Source: Mesorhizobium huakuii
GTDB taxonomy: Bacteria > Pseudomonadota > Alphaproteobacteria > Rhizobiales > Rhizobiaceae
Assembly: GCF_014189455.1 (NCBI RefSeq)
Contig: NZ_CP050299.1
Location: 248,001 to 312,000 of the forward strand
Direction of reading: 5' to 3'
Length of the DNA stretch: 64,000 nucleotides
The translations under genes were made by a program, and so were the position numbers. The notes beneath the pieces were generated by a model, which saw nothing but the letters and a program-made list of their open reading frames with translations, was not told the origin of the DNA and searched no databases. This document shows, piece by piece, positions 26,811 to 37,335 of this stretch. Every line of letters starts with the position of its first letter. Within the stretch, counting starts at the first letter, position 1.

Positions 26811-28133
26811 ATGACGACAAAACCTCCACCTATCAAACCAAGAGATCGAGACACCATTATCAGCGCCTTGCGTGCCGGTGTCGTGCCGCGCATCGGTCTC
26901 CAGCATATTCAGGTGGGGCGCCAGCGCGAGATCGAAGCGCTTATCCAGGACATAGAGCGGATCGGCAACGGCGGGTCGAGTATCCGTCTCGTCATCGGCG
27001 CCTATGGTGCAGGCAAGACCTTCTTCCTGTTTCTCATCAGGCAGATCGCACTTCAGCGCAAGCTCGCCGTCTGCCAGGCCGACCTTTCTCCGGATCGCCG
27101 CATCCACGCCACCGGCGGGCAGGCGCGCACGCTCTATGCCGAGCTCGCCACCAGTCTTGCGACCCGTACCGCTCCAGATGGAGGGGCCCTCAGAAACATT
27201 CTGGAAAGCTACATACAAAAGGCATCGGAACGCGCTTCCTCAAGCGGGACGACTATTGAAACTGCCATCAAGGAAGGCCTTGGCGATCTTCGCGAGATGG
27301 TCGGTGGCTATGATTTCGCAACCGTCATCGTTGCCTATGCGCGGGGCTACGAGGAAGGAAACAGCAATTTGCAGGACGCCGCGCTGCGTTGGTTGCGCGG
27401 CGAATACACGACCAAGACAGAGGCGCGAGGCGATCTGGGCGTGCGTACCATCATCGACGACGCGTCCTTCTACGATGGCCTGAGGCTGCTCGCCCGTTTC
27501 ACAAGGCTCGCTGGTTTTGGCGGCCTGTTGGTCTGCCTCGACGAACTCGTCAATCTCTACAAGCTGCAGAGCGCCCAGGCTCGCAAACAGAATTACGAGC
27601 AGATCCTGCGCATCTTCAACGATGTCCTGCAGGGCACGACGCAGGGTATCGGTTTCATTCTGGGCGGCACACCGGAATTTCTGCTCGACACGCGGCGCGG
27701 CCTTTACTCCTACGAGGCCTTGCAATCCCGCCTTGCCGGGAACAGTTTTGCCGGCAATGGCCTGGCCGACTATTCCGGTCCGGTGGTCAATCTGCCGAAC
27801 CTGACGCCGGAGGAACTCTACCATCTCCTGGAGCGGCTACGCGACGTCTTCGCGGCCGGCGATCAGGAAAAATGGCTGGTGCCGGACGAGGCACTCCATG
27901 CCTTTATGGACCATTGCGCCAACCGGATCGGCGAGGCTTATTTTCGGACTCCGCGCAACACGGTGAAGGCCTTCGTCGATCTGCTCGCAATCCTCCAGCA
28001 AAATCCCGGCACAGATTGGAAAGACATGCTCGGCATAATGGACGTCGCGGAAGATCGAGGCGGTGCAGGTGACCAGCCAATCGATGACGCCGAAGGCGGA
28101 GCGGACGACGAGCTTGCAACCCTCCGCATTTGA
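26811..28133 (+). CDS. sngB: BrxD-like / Shango SngB ATPase
   Basis: A 440-aa P-loop ATPase of the BREX BrxD type (DUF2791-like): Walker A GAYGAGKTFFLFLIRQIA near residue 63, Walker B GLLVCLDELVNLYKL, and a sensor-like GFILGGTPEFLLDTRRG. ATG 26811 overlaps the TerB-N stop (ATGA), so the annotated frame begins MTTKPPPIKPRDRDTIISAL. The helicase start lies inside its 3' end. A TerB-N protein, this ATPase and a DEAD/DEAH helicase in this order is the composition of the Shango anti-phage system. This gene is itself intact, unlike both partners. Confidence 0.88.
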   Translation: MTTKPPPIKPRDRDTIISALRAGVVPRIGLQHIQVGRQREIEALIQDIERIGNGGSSIRLVIGAYGAGKTFFLFLIRQIALQRKLAVCQADLSPDRRIHATGGQARTLYAELATSLATRTAPDGGALRNILESYIQKASERASSSGTTIETAIKEGLGDLREMVGGYDFATVIVAYARGYEEGNSNLQDAALRWLRGEYTTKTEARGDLGVRTIIDDASFYDGLRLLARFTRLAGFGGLLVCLDELVNLYKLQSAQARKQNYEQILRIFNDVLQGTTQGIGFILGGTPEFLLDTRRGLYSYEALQSRLAGNSFAGNGLADYSGPVVNLPNLTPEELYHLLERLRDVFAAGDQEKWLVPDEALHAFMDHCANRIGEAYFRTPRNTVKAFVDLLAILQQNPGTDWKDMLGIMDVAEDRGGAGDQPIDDAEGGADDELATLRI

Positions 28134-29729
28134 CACGCTTTCCGAGCCCGTCAGGCGCTGGATTTGGCAGCGGAAATGGCCGTCGCTACGGGATGTCCAG
28201 GAAAAAGCTATTCCGGCCATACTCGCGGGCGGCGATGTCGTGATCTCCGCACGCACTGCCGCTGGCAAGACTGAAGCCGCCTTCCTGCCGTTGTTGACCC
28301 GGCATGCCGAGCACGCAGGCAGCGCCGATGGGTTCGCCATCCTCTATGTCAGCCCGTTGAAGGCGCTGATCAACGATCAGCACCGGCGGCTGGAAAGCCT
28401 GTTCGAAGGGAGCGGCGTCCTCCTGCACAAATGGCATGGCGACGTGTCGGCAGACGCCAAAACCCGTGCACGAAAGCGACCGTCGGGTGTCGTGCTGATC
28501 ACCCCGGAATCGCTTGAGGCGTTGCTCGTCCGTAGGGGCGGGGAGGTTGCGCAGATGTTTTCGCGCCTCGATGCGGTGGTCATCGATGAGTTACATGCCT
28601 TCATTGGCACCGAGCGAGGCATGCAGCTGCAGTCGATCCTGAACAGGATCGAAGTGGCGACCGCGCGAGACCGCATCGATCGAATTGGGCTGTCGGCAAC
28701 ACTTGGCGACATGAGCCTGGCTGCCGAGGCGCTGCGGCCCGGCAAGGGCGCTAGCGTCACGATCGTGGAAGGCAAGGACGAGGGAAACGGGGTCCGTTTG
28801 CAAATCCGCGGTTACCTGCTGGACGGCACCGATCCAGGCGATCTCATGGCTGCCGCAGACAATAGCGATCCGCCGGGAAAGCCGGCCGAACCTTTTGAAC
28901 AATCGACGGTCCCAGCGGCGCTTGCGTCCGACCTGTTTCGTCTGCTGCGCGGCCAGAGCAATCTCCTGTTTGCCGGATCTCGCGCCAATGTCGAGGTCTA
29001 TGCCGACATGCTGCGTTCGATGTGCGACGAAGCGAGCTTTCCAAATGAGTTCTTCCCGCATCATGGCAATCTCGCAAGGGCCATGCGCGAGGAGGTCGAA
29101 GCGCGGCTTCGAGACGATCCACGCCCGACCACGGCGGTCGCGACCACCACCCTGGAACTCGGAATCGACATTGGCGAGGTGGAGACAATCGCCCAGATCG
29201 GGCCGGGTTTTTCGGTCGCATCACTTCGCCAGCGCCTCGGCCGATCCGGCCGCAGGGCCGGAAAGCCCGCAACGCTGCGCATGTTCGTCATCGAGCCTCC
29301 CATTGGTAAGGGGCGACACCCAATTGATCGCTTACGCCTGGATCTGGTTCAGTCGATTGCGATGGTTGAGTGCCTGCGGGCGGGATGGTGTGAGCCGCCA
29401 ATGCCAGCTGGCCTGCATCTTTCAACGCTCCTCCATCAAGTGATGGCACTGATCGTGCAGACCGGGGGTGTAAGCCCGACGATCGCCTGGAAACTGTTGT
29501 GCGAGCGCGGTCCTTTCCGAGCCGTGGACAGGACGCTATTTGCCGAATTGCTTCGGTGCATGGCCACGCCTGAAAACCAGTTGCTTGAGCAGTCGCCGGA
29601 AGGCTTGCTCATGATCGGAGAGACCGGGGAAAAAATCACGGAATCGTACGAATTCTATGCTGTTTTCGCCACGGAACGAGAGTACCGGATCATTCACGAT
29701 GCACGCACACTCGGCACCTATCCGCTTAG

Positions 29730-31349
29730 CCGCCTTAATGCACGGCGATAAGCTTTTGACGGCCTGAAGCGACGCTGTGGTCGCCGTTGCGGTGCTTTTC
29801 CACGCGCCTCGTCAGGCGCCGGAATTGCTCCGTCGTGATGGCAGGCGGGGGTTTGCAGGTTGCGGTCGACGGGTTCGTTTCGGGGCGTCTGCGCCCCATC
29901 GTTATGTCGCGAGTTGGGGGATGCGATCGAGGACGATGCGCAGGATGCGCTGGTCGGGGCACGATGTCGGCAGGTGCAGGCGGATTTGCGATTTCATCTC
30001 GACCACCCGCGCAGCGATTTTGATGAGGCGCAATCGCAGCGTGTCGAATTGGGCGACGGCAAAGCTCGAGCGCCTCGGCATCGCGGCCCGCAAGCCCCAC
30101 ATCAACCAGTAAGCACCGGCATGCAGGAATAGCCGGAACTGGTTGGCCGTCGCTCTGGTGCAGGATGTGCGGTCGGCGGCAAGATGCGTCTTCCACGACT
30201 TGATGTGGTTCTCGGCCGCGCCGCGCCGGCAGTAGACATCCTCGTAGAGCGCCTTGGCCTTCCCACCGGCAAGGTTGGTGACGACGAAGCGGGTATCGGC
30301 ACCTTGGGCGCCGACCTCGACCCGCGCGATGATGCGCTCGACGCGGCTCCAACTAGCGGCGCCGTCAACGAACTCCTTGAACCTGCGGACCTTGCCTGTC
30401 TTGGCCGACGCTTCGAAGCGCGCCGTCGTGCTGGCCTCCAGATCCGCGACATGCTTGCGCAGGGTCGTGGTGGGCGCGAGGCCAAAGATGAAGTCGACGT
30501 CGTTGGCGCGGCACCAGTCGATGACCTGCGGGCTGCAATAATGGCTATCGCCGCGGAGCAGGATTCGAATGTTCGGCCAGTTGATCCGGATCGCCCGCAC
30601 CAGACGGCGCAGGTGGGGGGCGGATCTCAGCCCCACTCGGCCGCTTGGCCGGTCGCAGGATCGCGCTGACGAACCGTCCCGCCCCATCGAACACTACGAT
30701 CGGCTGGAAGCCGTATTCGTCATGGTGGGCATTGAACAGGCGAAGCTGTTGGCCTCCGTGCACAGCGTCGAAGGTGTCGTCAATGTCGAGTACGATCCGC
30801 TTCGGCACCTGCCGGAACGAGGCGCAATAGAGATCGACCATCGCCCGCCCCATCGCAACCAGCTCCCGCACGCCGGGCAGGTTCTCCAGCCGGCACAGCG
30901 TCGATTGCGACGCCAGATCCCGACCCGACGGCAGCGCATCCTGGGCCATCTTGAAGACCGGATCGCGGCGCAGCCGGTTGGCGTCGTTGCCGTCCTCGTA
31001 GCCGGCGGCAATCATCTTCATGCGAAAGCCGATCATGTCCGCCAGGCTGTGGACGACCTGGTCCGGGCAGCGCGGATCGTCGATGCAACGCGCCAGACGC
31101 TCGGCCACCCGCAACCGCTTTTCCACCTCGGCCAAAGCCAGAACGCCGCTGTTGGACGACAGCATGCCGCCCTCGAAACGGGCGACGACGGACTTGCCGC
31201 CGACTGATGACAAACCGCTCAGCGGCAGCGTAAGATCGTTCATGGTGGGTGTGGTCTCCGGGAAATGGTTCGGATCGGCTTAAGCAACCAAATCCTAAGT
31301 CATTTCAACGGCTTGCGCCACATCCACCAACCCTCATGAATTTTTCAGG
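29730..31349 (-). mobile_element. IS1380-family insertion sequence (1620 bp)
   Basis: The element is flanked by a 4-bp duplication TTAG (29726-29729 and 31350-31353), which rejoins the helicase frame exactly when one copy is removed. The ends begin CCGCCTTAATGCAC and CCTGAAAAATTCAT, a weak terminal inverted repeat. It carries one IS1380-type transposase gene on the minus strand, broken by a frameshift. The element ends and the 4-bp target size fit the family. Confidence 0.85.
29902..31243 (-). pseudogene. IS1380-family transposase, frameshifted
   Basis: The first part (from 31243) reads MNDLTLPLSGLSSVGGKSVV, IDDPRCPDQVVHSLADMIGF and RIVLDIDDTFDAVHGGQQLR with the first catalytic aspartates. 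The second part reads HLRRLVRAIRINWPNIRILL, RGDSHYCSPQVIDWCRAN and YCRRGAAENHIKSWK with the glutamate. They are in different frames. The shift falls at a run of six G on the plus strand (30615-30620); five would rejoin AKRPSGAEIR to PHLRRLVRAI. Both halves are otherwise well preserved, so this is a one-base lesion or a sequencing slip. Confidence 0.85.
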
Positions 31350-32104
31350 TTAGCTCTCCACTTGCACGTGGCGAAACGATCATTTTTGCGGGGCGGCGCT
31401 GGCAAATCATCGAAATCGATGATCGCGCTCGGGTCATCATGGTCAAGCCGACCCGGGCGGGAAAGCCGCCGCATTTCAATGGCAAGGGGGCGGCCATCCA
31501 CGATCATGTGGTGGCAACGATGCGCGCAGTTCTCGCATCCGATGAGGCCTACCCCTATCTCGACCCTGCCGCGAACCGGCTGCTGGATGAGGCGCGCAGT
31601 TCGTTCCTGGACCTGCAGCTGGATAGCAGTTCAATCATAGCGCATGGGGAGGGGGTCCTGATTTTCCCCTGGGTCGGAACCAGGAAGCTGCAGACGCTAA
31701 CCCTGGCATTGCTGGCCCGCGAGTTCAAAGCATCGCATTTCGGGCATGCGATTGAACTTCAGGAATGCGAGGCAGAGAAGGCTATGGAAGCACTGCGGGA
31801 TATAGCCGGTTCGCCGGCGCCATCCGGTGAAGAACTTGCTGCCCGACTGGCGCAACCGGCATTGGCAAAGTTCGACACGTTCCTGAGCGATCACCTAATG
31901 AGATTGGTCACAATGGTGGAGAGAATCAGCGCCAAGGACTTGCCCCTGATCGCCGCCAACGCTTTGGGAAATCAAACGACGCATGAAGTCGCATAACCTC
32001 CGGGATCGGTTGCTCGCACTGAGCTCTGACAGCCTTTCGCATGTGTCGAAGGCTGCTATAACGGACACGTCGACTCGCACCTGTGCTCACCAGACTTGAC
32101 CAGG

Positions 32105-33051
32105 ATGAAAACCAGCATCGATCATTTGCCGGAGCACAAGCAGGAGGAATTGGCCCGTGTGGTCGAAATCCTTCATGCCGAATTCGAGGACGCGCTGGCG
32201 GAAAGCAGCGCGGACTGGAAGAAGAGCGGCCGCATCCTGAAGATCATCCTGTTCGGCTCCTATGCCCGCGGTGACTGGGTCGACGAGCCGTTGACGATGA
32301 AGGGATATCGCAGCGATATCGATCTGCTGGTGGTGGTCAACAACAACAAGCTTTCCGATTTCGCCTATTGGTACAAGGCGAAGGATCGGCTCGACCGCGA
32401 TCGCGCCATTAAGACGCCTACCAGCTTCATCATGCACAGCCGCCGCTTCGTGAACACGGCACTGCGCCAAGGGCAGTACTTTTTCACCGACATCCGCCGC
32501 GAGGGCATTGTCCACTACGAGCTTGACGAAGAGCCGCTTGCCGAACCCAAGCCGCTCACACCAAAAGATGCTTACGAGACCGCCAAGGACCATTTCGACG
32601 ATCGCTTTCCAAGCGCCAAGATTTCCTTGATACCTTCCTGTATGCCCTAACGAAAGGCAGACAAAAGAACGCTGCATTTCAACTCCACCAAGCCATCGAG
32701 CACACCTATTCGACGCTGCTACTGGTGCTTACCAACTATAGCCCGCTATCTCATAAGCTCACTTTTCTGCGGGCCTTGGCGGAGGATCAGGATAGAAGAT
32801 TGTTCGAGGCTTGGCCCGGAGAACAGCAACGCCATCGCGCCTGGTTCAACACGCTGAACGAAGCCTATGTGAAGGCCCGCTATTCCATGCACTACCAGAT
32901 AACCGAGGAGGCTCTCGTCTGGTTGGGCGAGCGGACAACCGAGCTCCATAAGGGCGTTGAAGAGGTTTGCCTGGAACATTTGGCAAGGCTGAGGGAAGTG
33001 GCTGGCGCATACGCACAGGCGAGCGTTTCGACCGTCAAAGTCGACATGTGA
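32105..33051 (+). pseudogene. Nucleotidyltransferase (MNT) - HEPN fusion protein, frameshifted
   Basis: The N-terminal half has the minimal nucleotidyltransferase motif IILFGSYARGDW...YRSDIDLLVVV. The second half, in another frame from about 32630, has a HEPN domain: DTFLYALTKGRQKNAAFQLH, LLLVLTNYSPLSHKL and YVKARYSMHYQIT. The natural protein is one chain of about 315 aa. One G appears missing in TCCTTGATACC near 32627; TCCTTGGATACC would give ISLDTFLYAL continuously. MNT-HEPN proteins act as RNase toxins neutralised by AMPylation in the two-gene form; fused forms are common in defence islands. It sits just after the broken Shango operon. Confidence 0.82.
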
Positions 33052-33120
33052 TACGAAGGCCGTGGGAGGTCGGCGCGAACTCAATGATCACGACGCTAGA
33101 GATTGGCCACAAGGCATACC

Positions 33121-36100
33121 CTAGACGTTGTAAAGCACGCCGACGATTTTCCGAGCGCCAACCACCGATGGAACCCCGTTTGCAGCCTTTCCAACAGAAA
33201 GGACCTGAGACGATCCCATCCCGCCTATGCTCTCGAACAGCCTGAGATGGGAAAGGTCGCCAGGAAGTGCCGAGCCCACCCGCTTGAAAATGCTTGATCC
33301 TTCATCGAGGAAGAGGGCAACGAGGGCGTCCTGATGATGCCCGAGGGTGTCGAGTTCGATGTGGTCTCCTCCAAGGACGACTTGCTTGTCGAGTGCGAGC
33401 GGCACGGCACTTTCATCGACCACACGGAAGGCGATTACGATCCGCTGCAACTCCCTGTTGGCGTCAACGGCTACGGCCTCTTCTGGGCCATGATCGACGC
33501 GCACCCTGTGGTCGAAAATGACCCCGACAACTTGGTGAATTGCTGTTTCATCCTCGGGAAGGAAGACGGTTTTTGGATTGCGGATGCGCGGGTCCGGTAT
33601 CTCGGCAGTGAGCCCGATTAATCCACCATTTGCGCTGCGAACCAACCGGCGCGCGTAAATATCCTTGCTATGCCGAGCGATCACAAGCCGCCGGTCCGCG
33701 CTTGGCGTTGCGATGGACCTAACGATCGCAAGACTGCCAGCAGGTGCCGCGAACCCGAAGTTGGCCCGCCTGAGATAGTATGCGACGCAGCCCTCGAGAG
33801 CGCGCGTGTCGAGAATCTCTGGTTCGTCTTGGGTTCCTATAGCCGCCCGGTGCCGGGTAAAGGCCGCCAAGTCAGGACAGATGACGACTCGCGGGATGGC
33901 AAGCGAAGTAAAGTCGATCGCGGCAGGCGCCTCAAACTTCTGCTTCGCTTCTGGGGCGTCCCGCCGGCGCCAGCGATAGCATTCTTCACGCATGTCCTCG
34001 GCAAGCTTGATCAGATCGACCAATTGGCCAGCGCATTGCGCGACCTCACCAGCGGTGATGTCTAGTCGACGCCCGTGATGGGCCTTGTTCATCAAGGCCA
34101 CCACTGCGGAATTGTCGCCCAGCGCAGGGTGTTCCGCGAACCGCCTGAAAATGCCTGAACCAAACATCCCGGCCGATCCAGCGCGCACCAATGGGCGCAT
34201 TCGCTGCACGAAATCGGCGAGCGTGGGATTCGGTGTAGCCTTGGCCCAGGATGAATGGGCAGGATCGTCGAACATGTCCCCAAGCTGCGCCTCTAGGAAC
34301 ACGCGACATCCGTCGGCGAACTCGCGTGCGGACTCTTCTTCATTTTGGTCGGCATCGAAGTGCTTCTTGCGCTCAAGCAGGACGGAATGGGGCACGATCG
34401 TCCTGACACGGGGCTGCAGCCGTGTCGCGGGATGCACCGCAAGGTGCTCAACTCCTCCCGGAAGCTGGATTTTGGCGACCCGGCCGCTGAAGCGGGGATC
34501 ATAGGACGTAACGATCACCTGCGCGCCCCCGCTTGCCAAGTTTCCGAGTGCGGCCGCCAGCCGCTCCCGGTTTTCGTCGTCAAGCAGCTCCTGGGGATCG
34601 TCGAGCACGAGGATAGTCAAGCCGCCGCGCTCCTTCAGCACGTGCTGCCAGAAGGCGAAAAAGAACGCGACCAAACTCGCCCGCAGGGCTGACGCGTTCG
34701 TGACATGTTGGGCTGGAGCCGCGACACCTCCTGCTTGGACGACCAGGTCCAATTCGCCTTTACGGCCCATACCGGTATCGACGAGTCGGTGAGCCGTATC
34801 GGGAAATGCGCCGAGATAGATCAGATCACGCCATGCGGCGGCGTCCGTTCGAAGGATTTTGCGAAGCTGGTCGACTTGCTGGTCAGCCAACGTTCCCAAA
34901 TCAGCGAGTTGACCGAGCGCCGTGCTTGCCGTTGCGTAATTGGCAAGCCGGGTTTCAGCCGCCCGGCGCGTCGCGAAGTGCTTTGAGAGCCTTGCACACT
35001 GGGTCAACGCGTCCGATATCGGCTCGGCTGCTTTGACGATGTTTTGAAGTTCCAACAGCTTACCGGTAAGGGTTAGCTTCTCTGCAGGCTCCCCTTCCTT
35101 GGGCTTGCGCCCGAGTACGCGGGTGAGGACCTCCCGTGCCAAGGCATCGTTGTTCTGGCGCCAACGGGCAAAGCGGATCGCCCGGTCAAGCCGCTCCAAG
35201 GCCAGTTGAAGGTGGGTACACCCTGCTGGCAACGCGATGGCGATGGGATCATCCAACTCCGCGCGATTCTCGAATACCCCATCGAGGCTCAAGGCCGTGG
35301 GCGACTTCAACTCGCCAAGAATGCCTGCGAACGGTGCGAACGAAAAAGCCTCGTCAACGAGCGCTTTTCTCAGAAGGTCGCACGGATTTGACGGCAAGTC
35401 CGTAACCAACTCAGCGCGAAGCGCCTCGGGCAACGAGCGCAACAGATCGCCATGGGCATTTGCCGTCCAATGGGCAAGGGTTTGCGACAAGAGGTTAGCA
35501 TCGGAAGCAGCCCCAGCTAGGTGCTGTTTGACCGGCTGGCCCGTCACAGGGTCAACGGCATTGGAATGATCGCCACCACACACGACGCACCGGTCTTGGT
35601 CGCGTGCTGGGTCCGGATGATCCGTCATCCAGGCCTTGATCCGTGCATACAAGCGCGTGCGTGCTGCGCTCGAAGGATTTTGCGCCAGCTCCTGGAGAGT
35701 GCGCGCTTCCGTCAGAATGGCAGTTAGCTTATTTTCGGCATCGCCAAGCTCGTCCGGCGTCAGTTTGCGGAGGTCGGCGAGCCGCGCGATTGACTTCAAC
35801 GTTTGAAGCTGGCTGACACGCTCGAGCGCGCGACCGATATTCTCTTCGAGGTCGGAACGCAGTTTTGCATCGGCGGGATCGAAACGCCCGCCAAGGATCT
35901 CTTTCGCGGACTCGAACGCCGATGCCTTTGCGTCGTCGAAGTGCGCCTTGATAGTCTTAACCTCTTCTTCGATGGCCTTGTCGTCCGACGGGACTGGCAC
36001 CGGTATGGGCGGCTCGAGCGCAGCATGCATCCGCAAGATTTTTTCGAGGTCGCCTTTGGCAACGTTGTAGTCGCCGTCCGCCTTGTCGCGTTCGCTGCGC

Positions 36101-37065
36101 TTAGCCTTGACGAGGTCTTTGTCAATCTTGGTTTTCGCGCGGCGCGTATGTGCGGCAAGGTCCACGAGCGCTGACAACCCTGTAAGCTCTGACACTGCGC
36201 GTCCCAATTCCGACTCAGATCCCAACCGAATGAGCGGGAGCAGGGCCGGCATGACGGTGCCGATGCGGAGTGCGATGGGATCGACCCCGAGCGCGGATAG
36301 ATCGGGCGGCAACTCCTTGAGCTTGCCCTGAAGCGAGCGCGTTATGCTTCGGCGGATTGGAGGAAGCTCGACGCCGCCATCATCAACGAAGGTCAGTTCA
36401 ACCCATGTATCCGCAGGCACCCCGTCCTTGTCAGGCCGGTACTCGTCCAGGAGTGGCATGGGTGTCAGCGACGATAATTTGTGCGTTGTTCGTTCGTCCG
36501 CATTGCCTATCCAGCAATCGAAGTCCTCCGGGTTTTCCGGCTCGCGCTGCGGCCGAAGCATCTGACCTGTGAGGGTCCAGATGACGGTATTGAGCAGCGA
36601 GGTCTTTCCGGATCCGTTCCGCCCTTCGAAGAGCGTGATTGGGGACGAGAACTCATGGACATAATTCTCCGGGGCTGCATCCGGTGTCCCAAACTTATGC
36701 AGGCCGGCGAACCGGTGGGCCTCCACCCTCTTCAGCCGAAGTCGTCTATTGTTCGCGTTCGCGGGCCGGGAGGGCAAGGCCTTCACAGCAGGTGGCGGTT
36801 GGGAGATCGTGTCCACGAGTTCTTCTGCATGCGGAGAGCGGACATCAGCACTCCAAGCCGCCGGGCCACGATTTTGGTACCATGCCAACGCGCTACGCGT
36901 TGCAGCATCAGGCAGAGAGAAGGTGCGCGCGCCTTCAATGAGAACTGGGATGCCTGCAATCAGATCTGCAACTAACGAGTCAATTGTGTGCAAATGCAGC
37001 GCACGAGCATTCAACCCATCCATGTTTTCGTCTGACCATTCTTGCGCCTGAGACATCTTCGCCAA
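33121..37065 (-). CDS. SMC-like ATPase fused to two S24/LexA-like modules
   Basis: A 1314-aa protein. Residues 110-330 hold an SMC/RecN-type N-lobe with P-loop FEGRNGSGKTSLLNTVIW (148-155 core). The middle has coiled-coil-rich stretches and CVVCGGDHS near 492, like a zinc hook. Walker B LTILVLDDPQELLDDEN lies near 815. The C-terminal ~230 residues look like two LexA/S24 peptidase-like folds in tandem. The first (about 1095-1190: LAIVR, LVIAR, YARRL, VVGVIFD) has Arg where the catalytic Lys should be. The second (about 1205-1314) has ESAVP (Ser1219) and FKRVG (Lys1261), then KIVGVLYNV, so its Ser-Lys dyad may be intact. Convergent with the MNT-HEPN gene, apparently its own unit. The S24 assignment is my pattern reading. 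Confidence 0.75.
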   Translation of the reverse strand: MAKMSQAQEWSDENMDGLNARALHLHTIDSLVADLIAGIPVLIEGARTFSLPDAATRSALAWYQNRGPAAWSADVRSPHAEELVDTISQPPPAVKALPSRPANANNRRLRLKRVEAHRFAGLHKFGTPDAAPENYVHEFSSPITLFEGRNGSGKTSLLNTVIWTLTGQMLRPQREPENPEDFDCWIGNADERTTHKLSSLTPMPLLDEYRPDKDGVPADTWVELTFVDDGGVELPPIRRSITRSLQGKLKELPPDLSALGVDPIALRIGTVMPALLPLIRLGSESELGRAVSELTGLSALVDLAAHTRRAKTKIDKDLVKAKRSERDKADGDYNVAKGDLEKILRMHAALEPPIPVPVPSDDKAIEEEVKTIKAHFDDAKASAFESAKEILGGRFDPADAKLRSDLEENIGRALERVSQLQTLKSIARLADLRKLTPDELGDAENKLTAILTEARTLQELAQNPSSAARTRLYARIKAWMTDHPDPARDQDRCVVCGGDHSNAVDPVTGQPVKQHLAGAASDANLLSQTLAHWTANAHGDLLRSLPEALRAELVTDLPSNPCDLLRKALVDEAFSFAPFAGILGELKSPTALSLDGVFENRAELDDPIAIALPAGCTHLQLALERLDRAIRFARWRQNNDALAREVLTRVLGRKPKEGEPAEKLTLTGKLLELQNIVKAAEPISDALTQCARLSKHFATRRAAETRLANYATASTALGQLADLGTLADQQVDQLRKILRTDAAAWRDLIYLGAFPDTAHRLVDTGMGRKGELDLVVQAGGVAAPAQHVTNASALRASLVAFFFAFWQHVLKERGGLTILVLDDPQELLDDENRERLAAALGNLASGGAQVIVTSYDPRFSGRVAKIQLPGGVEHLAVHPATRLQPRVRTIVPHSVLLERKKHFDADQNEEESAREFADGCRVFLEAQLGDMFDDPAHSSWAKATPNPTLADFVQRMRPLVRAGSAGMFGSGIFRRFAEHPALGDNSAVVALMNKAHHGRRLDITAGEVAQCAGQLVDLIKLAEDMREECYRWRRRDAPEAKQKFEAPAAIDFTSLAIPRVVICPDLAAFTRHRAAIGTQDEPEILDTRALEGCVAYYLRRANFGFAAPAGSLAIVRSIATPSADRRLVIARHSKDIYARRLVRSANGGLIGLTAEIPDPRIRNPKTVFLPEDETAIHQVVGVIFDHRVRVDHGPEEAVAVDANRELQRIVIAFRVVDESAVPLALDKQVVLGGDHIELDTLGHHQDALVALFLDEGSSIFKRVGSALPGDLSHLRLFESIGGMGSSQVLSVGKAANGVPSVVGARKIVGVLYNV

Positions 37066-37335
37066 GGTATTGAGGTAGGAGGGACAGTGACACTAGCGTA
37101 ATAATTGGCCGATATCAGAAAAATGTGCCCTTGGGGGTTACCTGCTCCCCGCCTTGCAGCTCAGCTAGTCCTGTGTGCTAGACCGCTTCCCTCTAGTGTC
37201 TGGGGGCACCCCCCAACGGCCGTTTCTGGCGCAACTAGTCCCTTCAGCGTTAGGTCCTGTCGCTTTCAGGCATTGGCAGAATTGCCCTCTACGACCGACA
37301 TGCCGCGCATAGCCGAACGGCAACTCCAGGAAATC

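Larger units (their letters stand above)
22206..26814 (+). pseudogene. sngA: Shango SngA-like TerB-N/TerB-C protein, split by an IS256-family element
   Basis: Removing bases 23525-24932 (element plus one 9-bp target copy) gives one continuous frame of 1066 codons joined at DWLAGSRSDPDAYIGYVFLY. The protein has a signal peptide (1-26), a peptidoglycan-binding domain (about 30-85: ALADHGYDLGTADGIWGRRS), a transmembrane helix (170-185) followed by RRRRR, a duplicated HNAxVxxFIRQRG motif (258-270 and 316-328), then a TerB-N domain (IPGGMIYVG, MGYWPSYSSISP, FLYFYGLERRLM) and a TerB-like/TerB-C region. Topology predicts an outside wall-binding part and inside TerB part. It overlaps the ATPase gene by 4 bp (ATGA). 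In Shango, SngA is the TerB protein. The interruption presumably inactivates it. Confidence 0.85.
28084..31996 (+). pseudogene. sngC: Shango SngC / BrxHI-like helicase, split by an IS1380-family element
   Basis: Joining 28084-29729 to 31354-31996 gives 762 codons without a stop, across the junction TYPLSSPLARGETIIFAGRR. The protein is a superfamily 2, Lhr-like helicase: ARTAAGKTEAAFLPLL (motif I), AVVIDELHAF (II), GLSATLGD (III), TTTLELGIDIGEV, and QRLGRSGRRAG (VI), with a long C-terminal region lying beyond the insertion. ATG 28084 (MTPKAERTTS) is preferred; a GTG at 28063 is also in frame. The start overlaps the ATPase gene by about 50 bp. The insertion truncates the protein after motif VI, so a partly active core is conceivable but the full protein is lost. 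Confidence 0.87.

Noticed and set aside
29735..30352. 205-aa minus-strand frame inside the IS1380 element
   Set aside because: It is an out-of-frame shadow of the transposase, rich in Arg/Pro.
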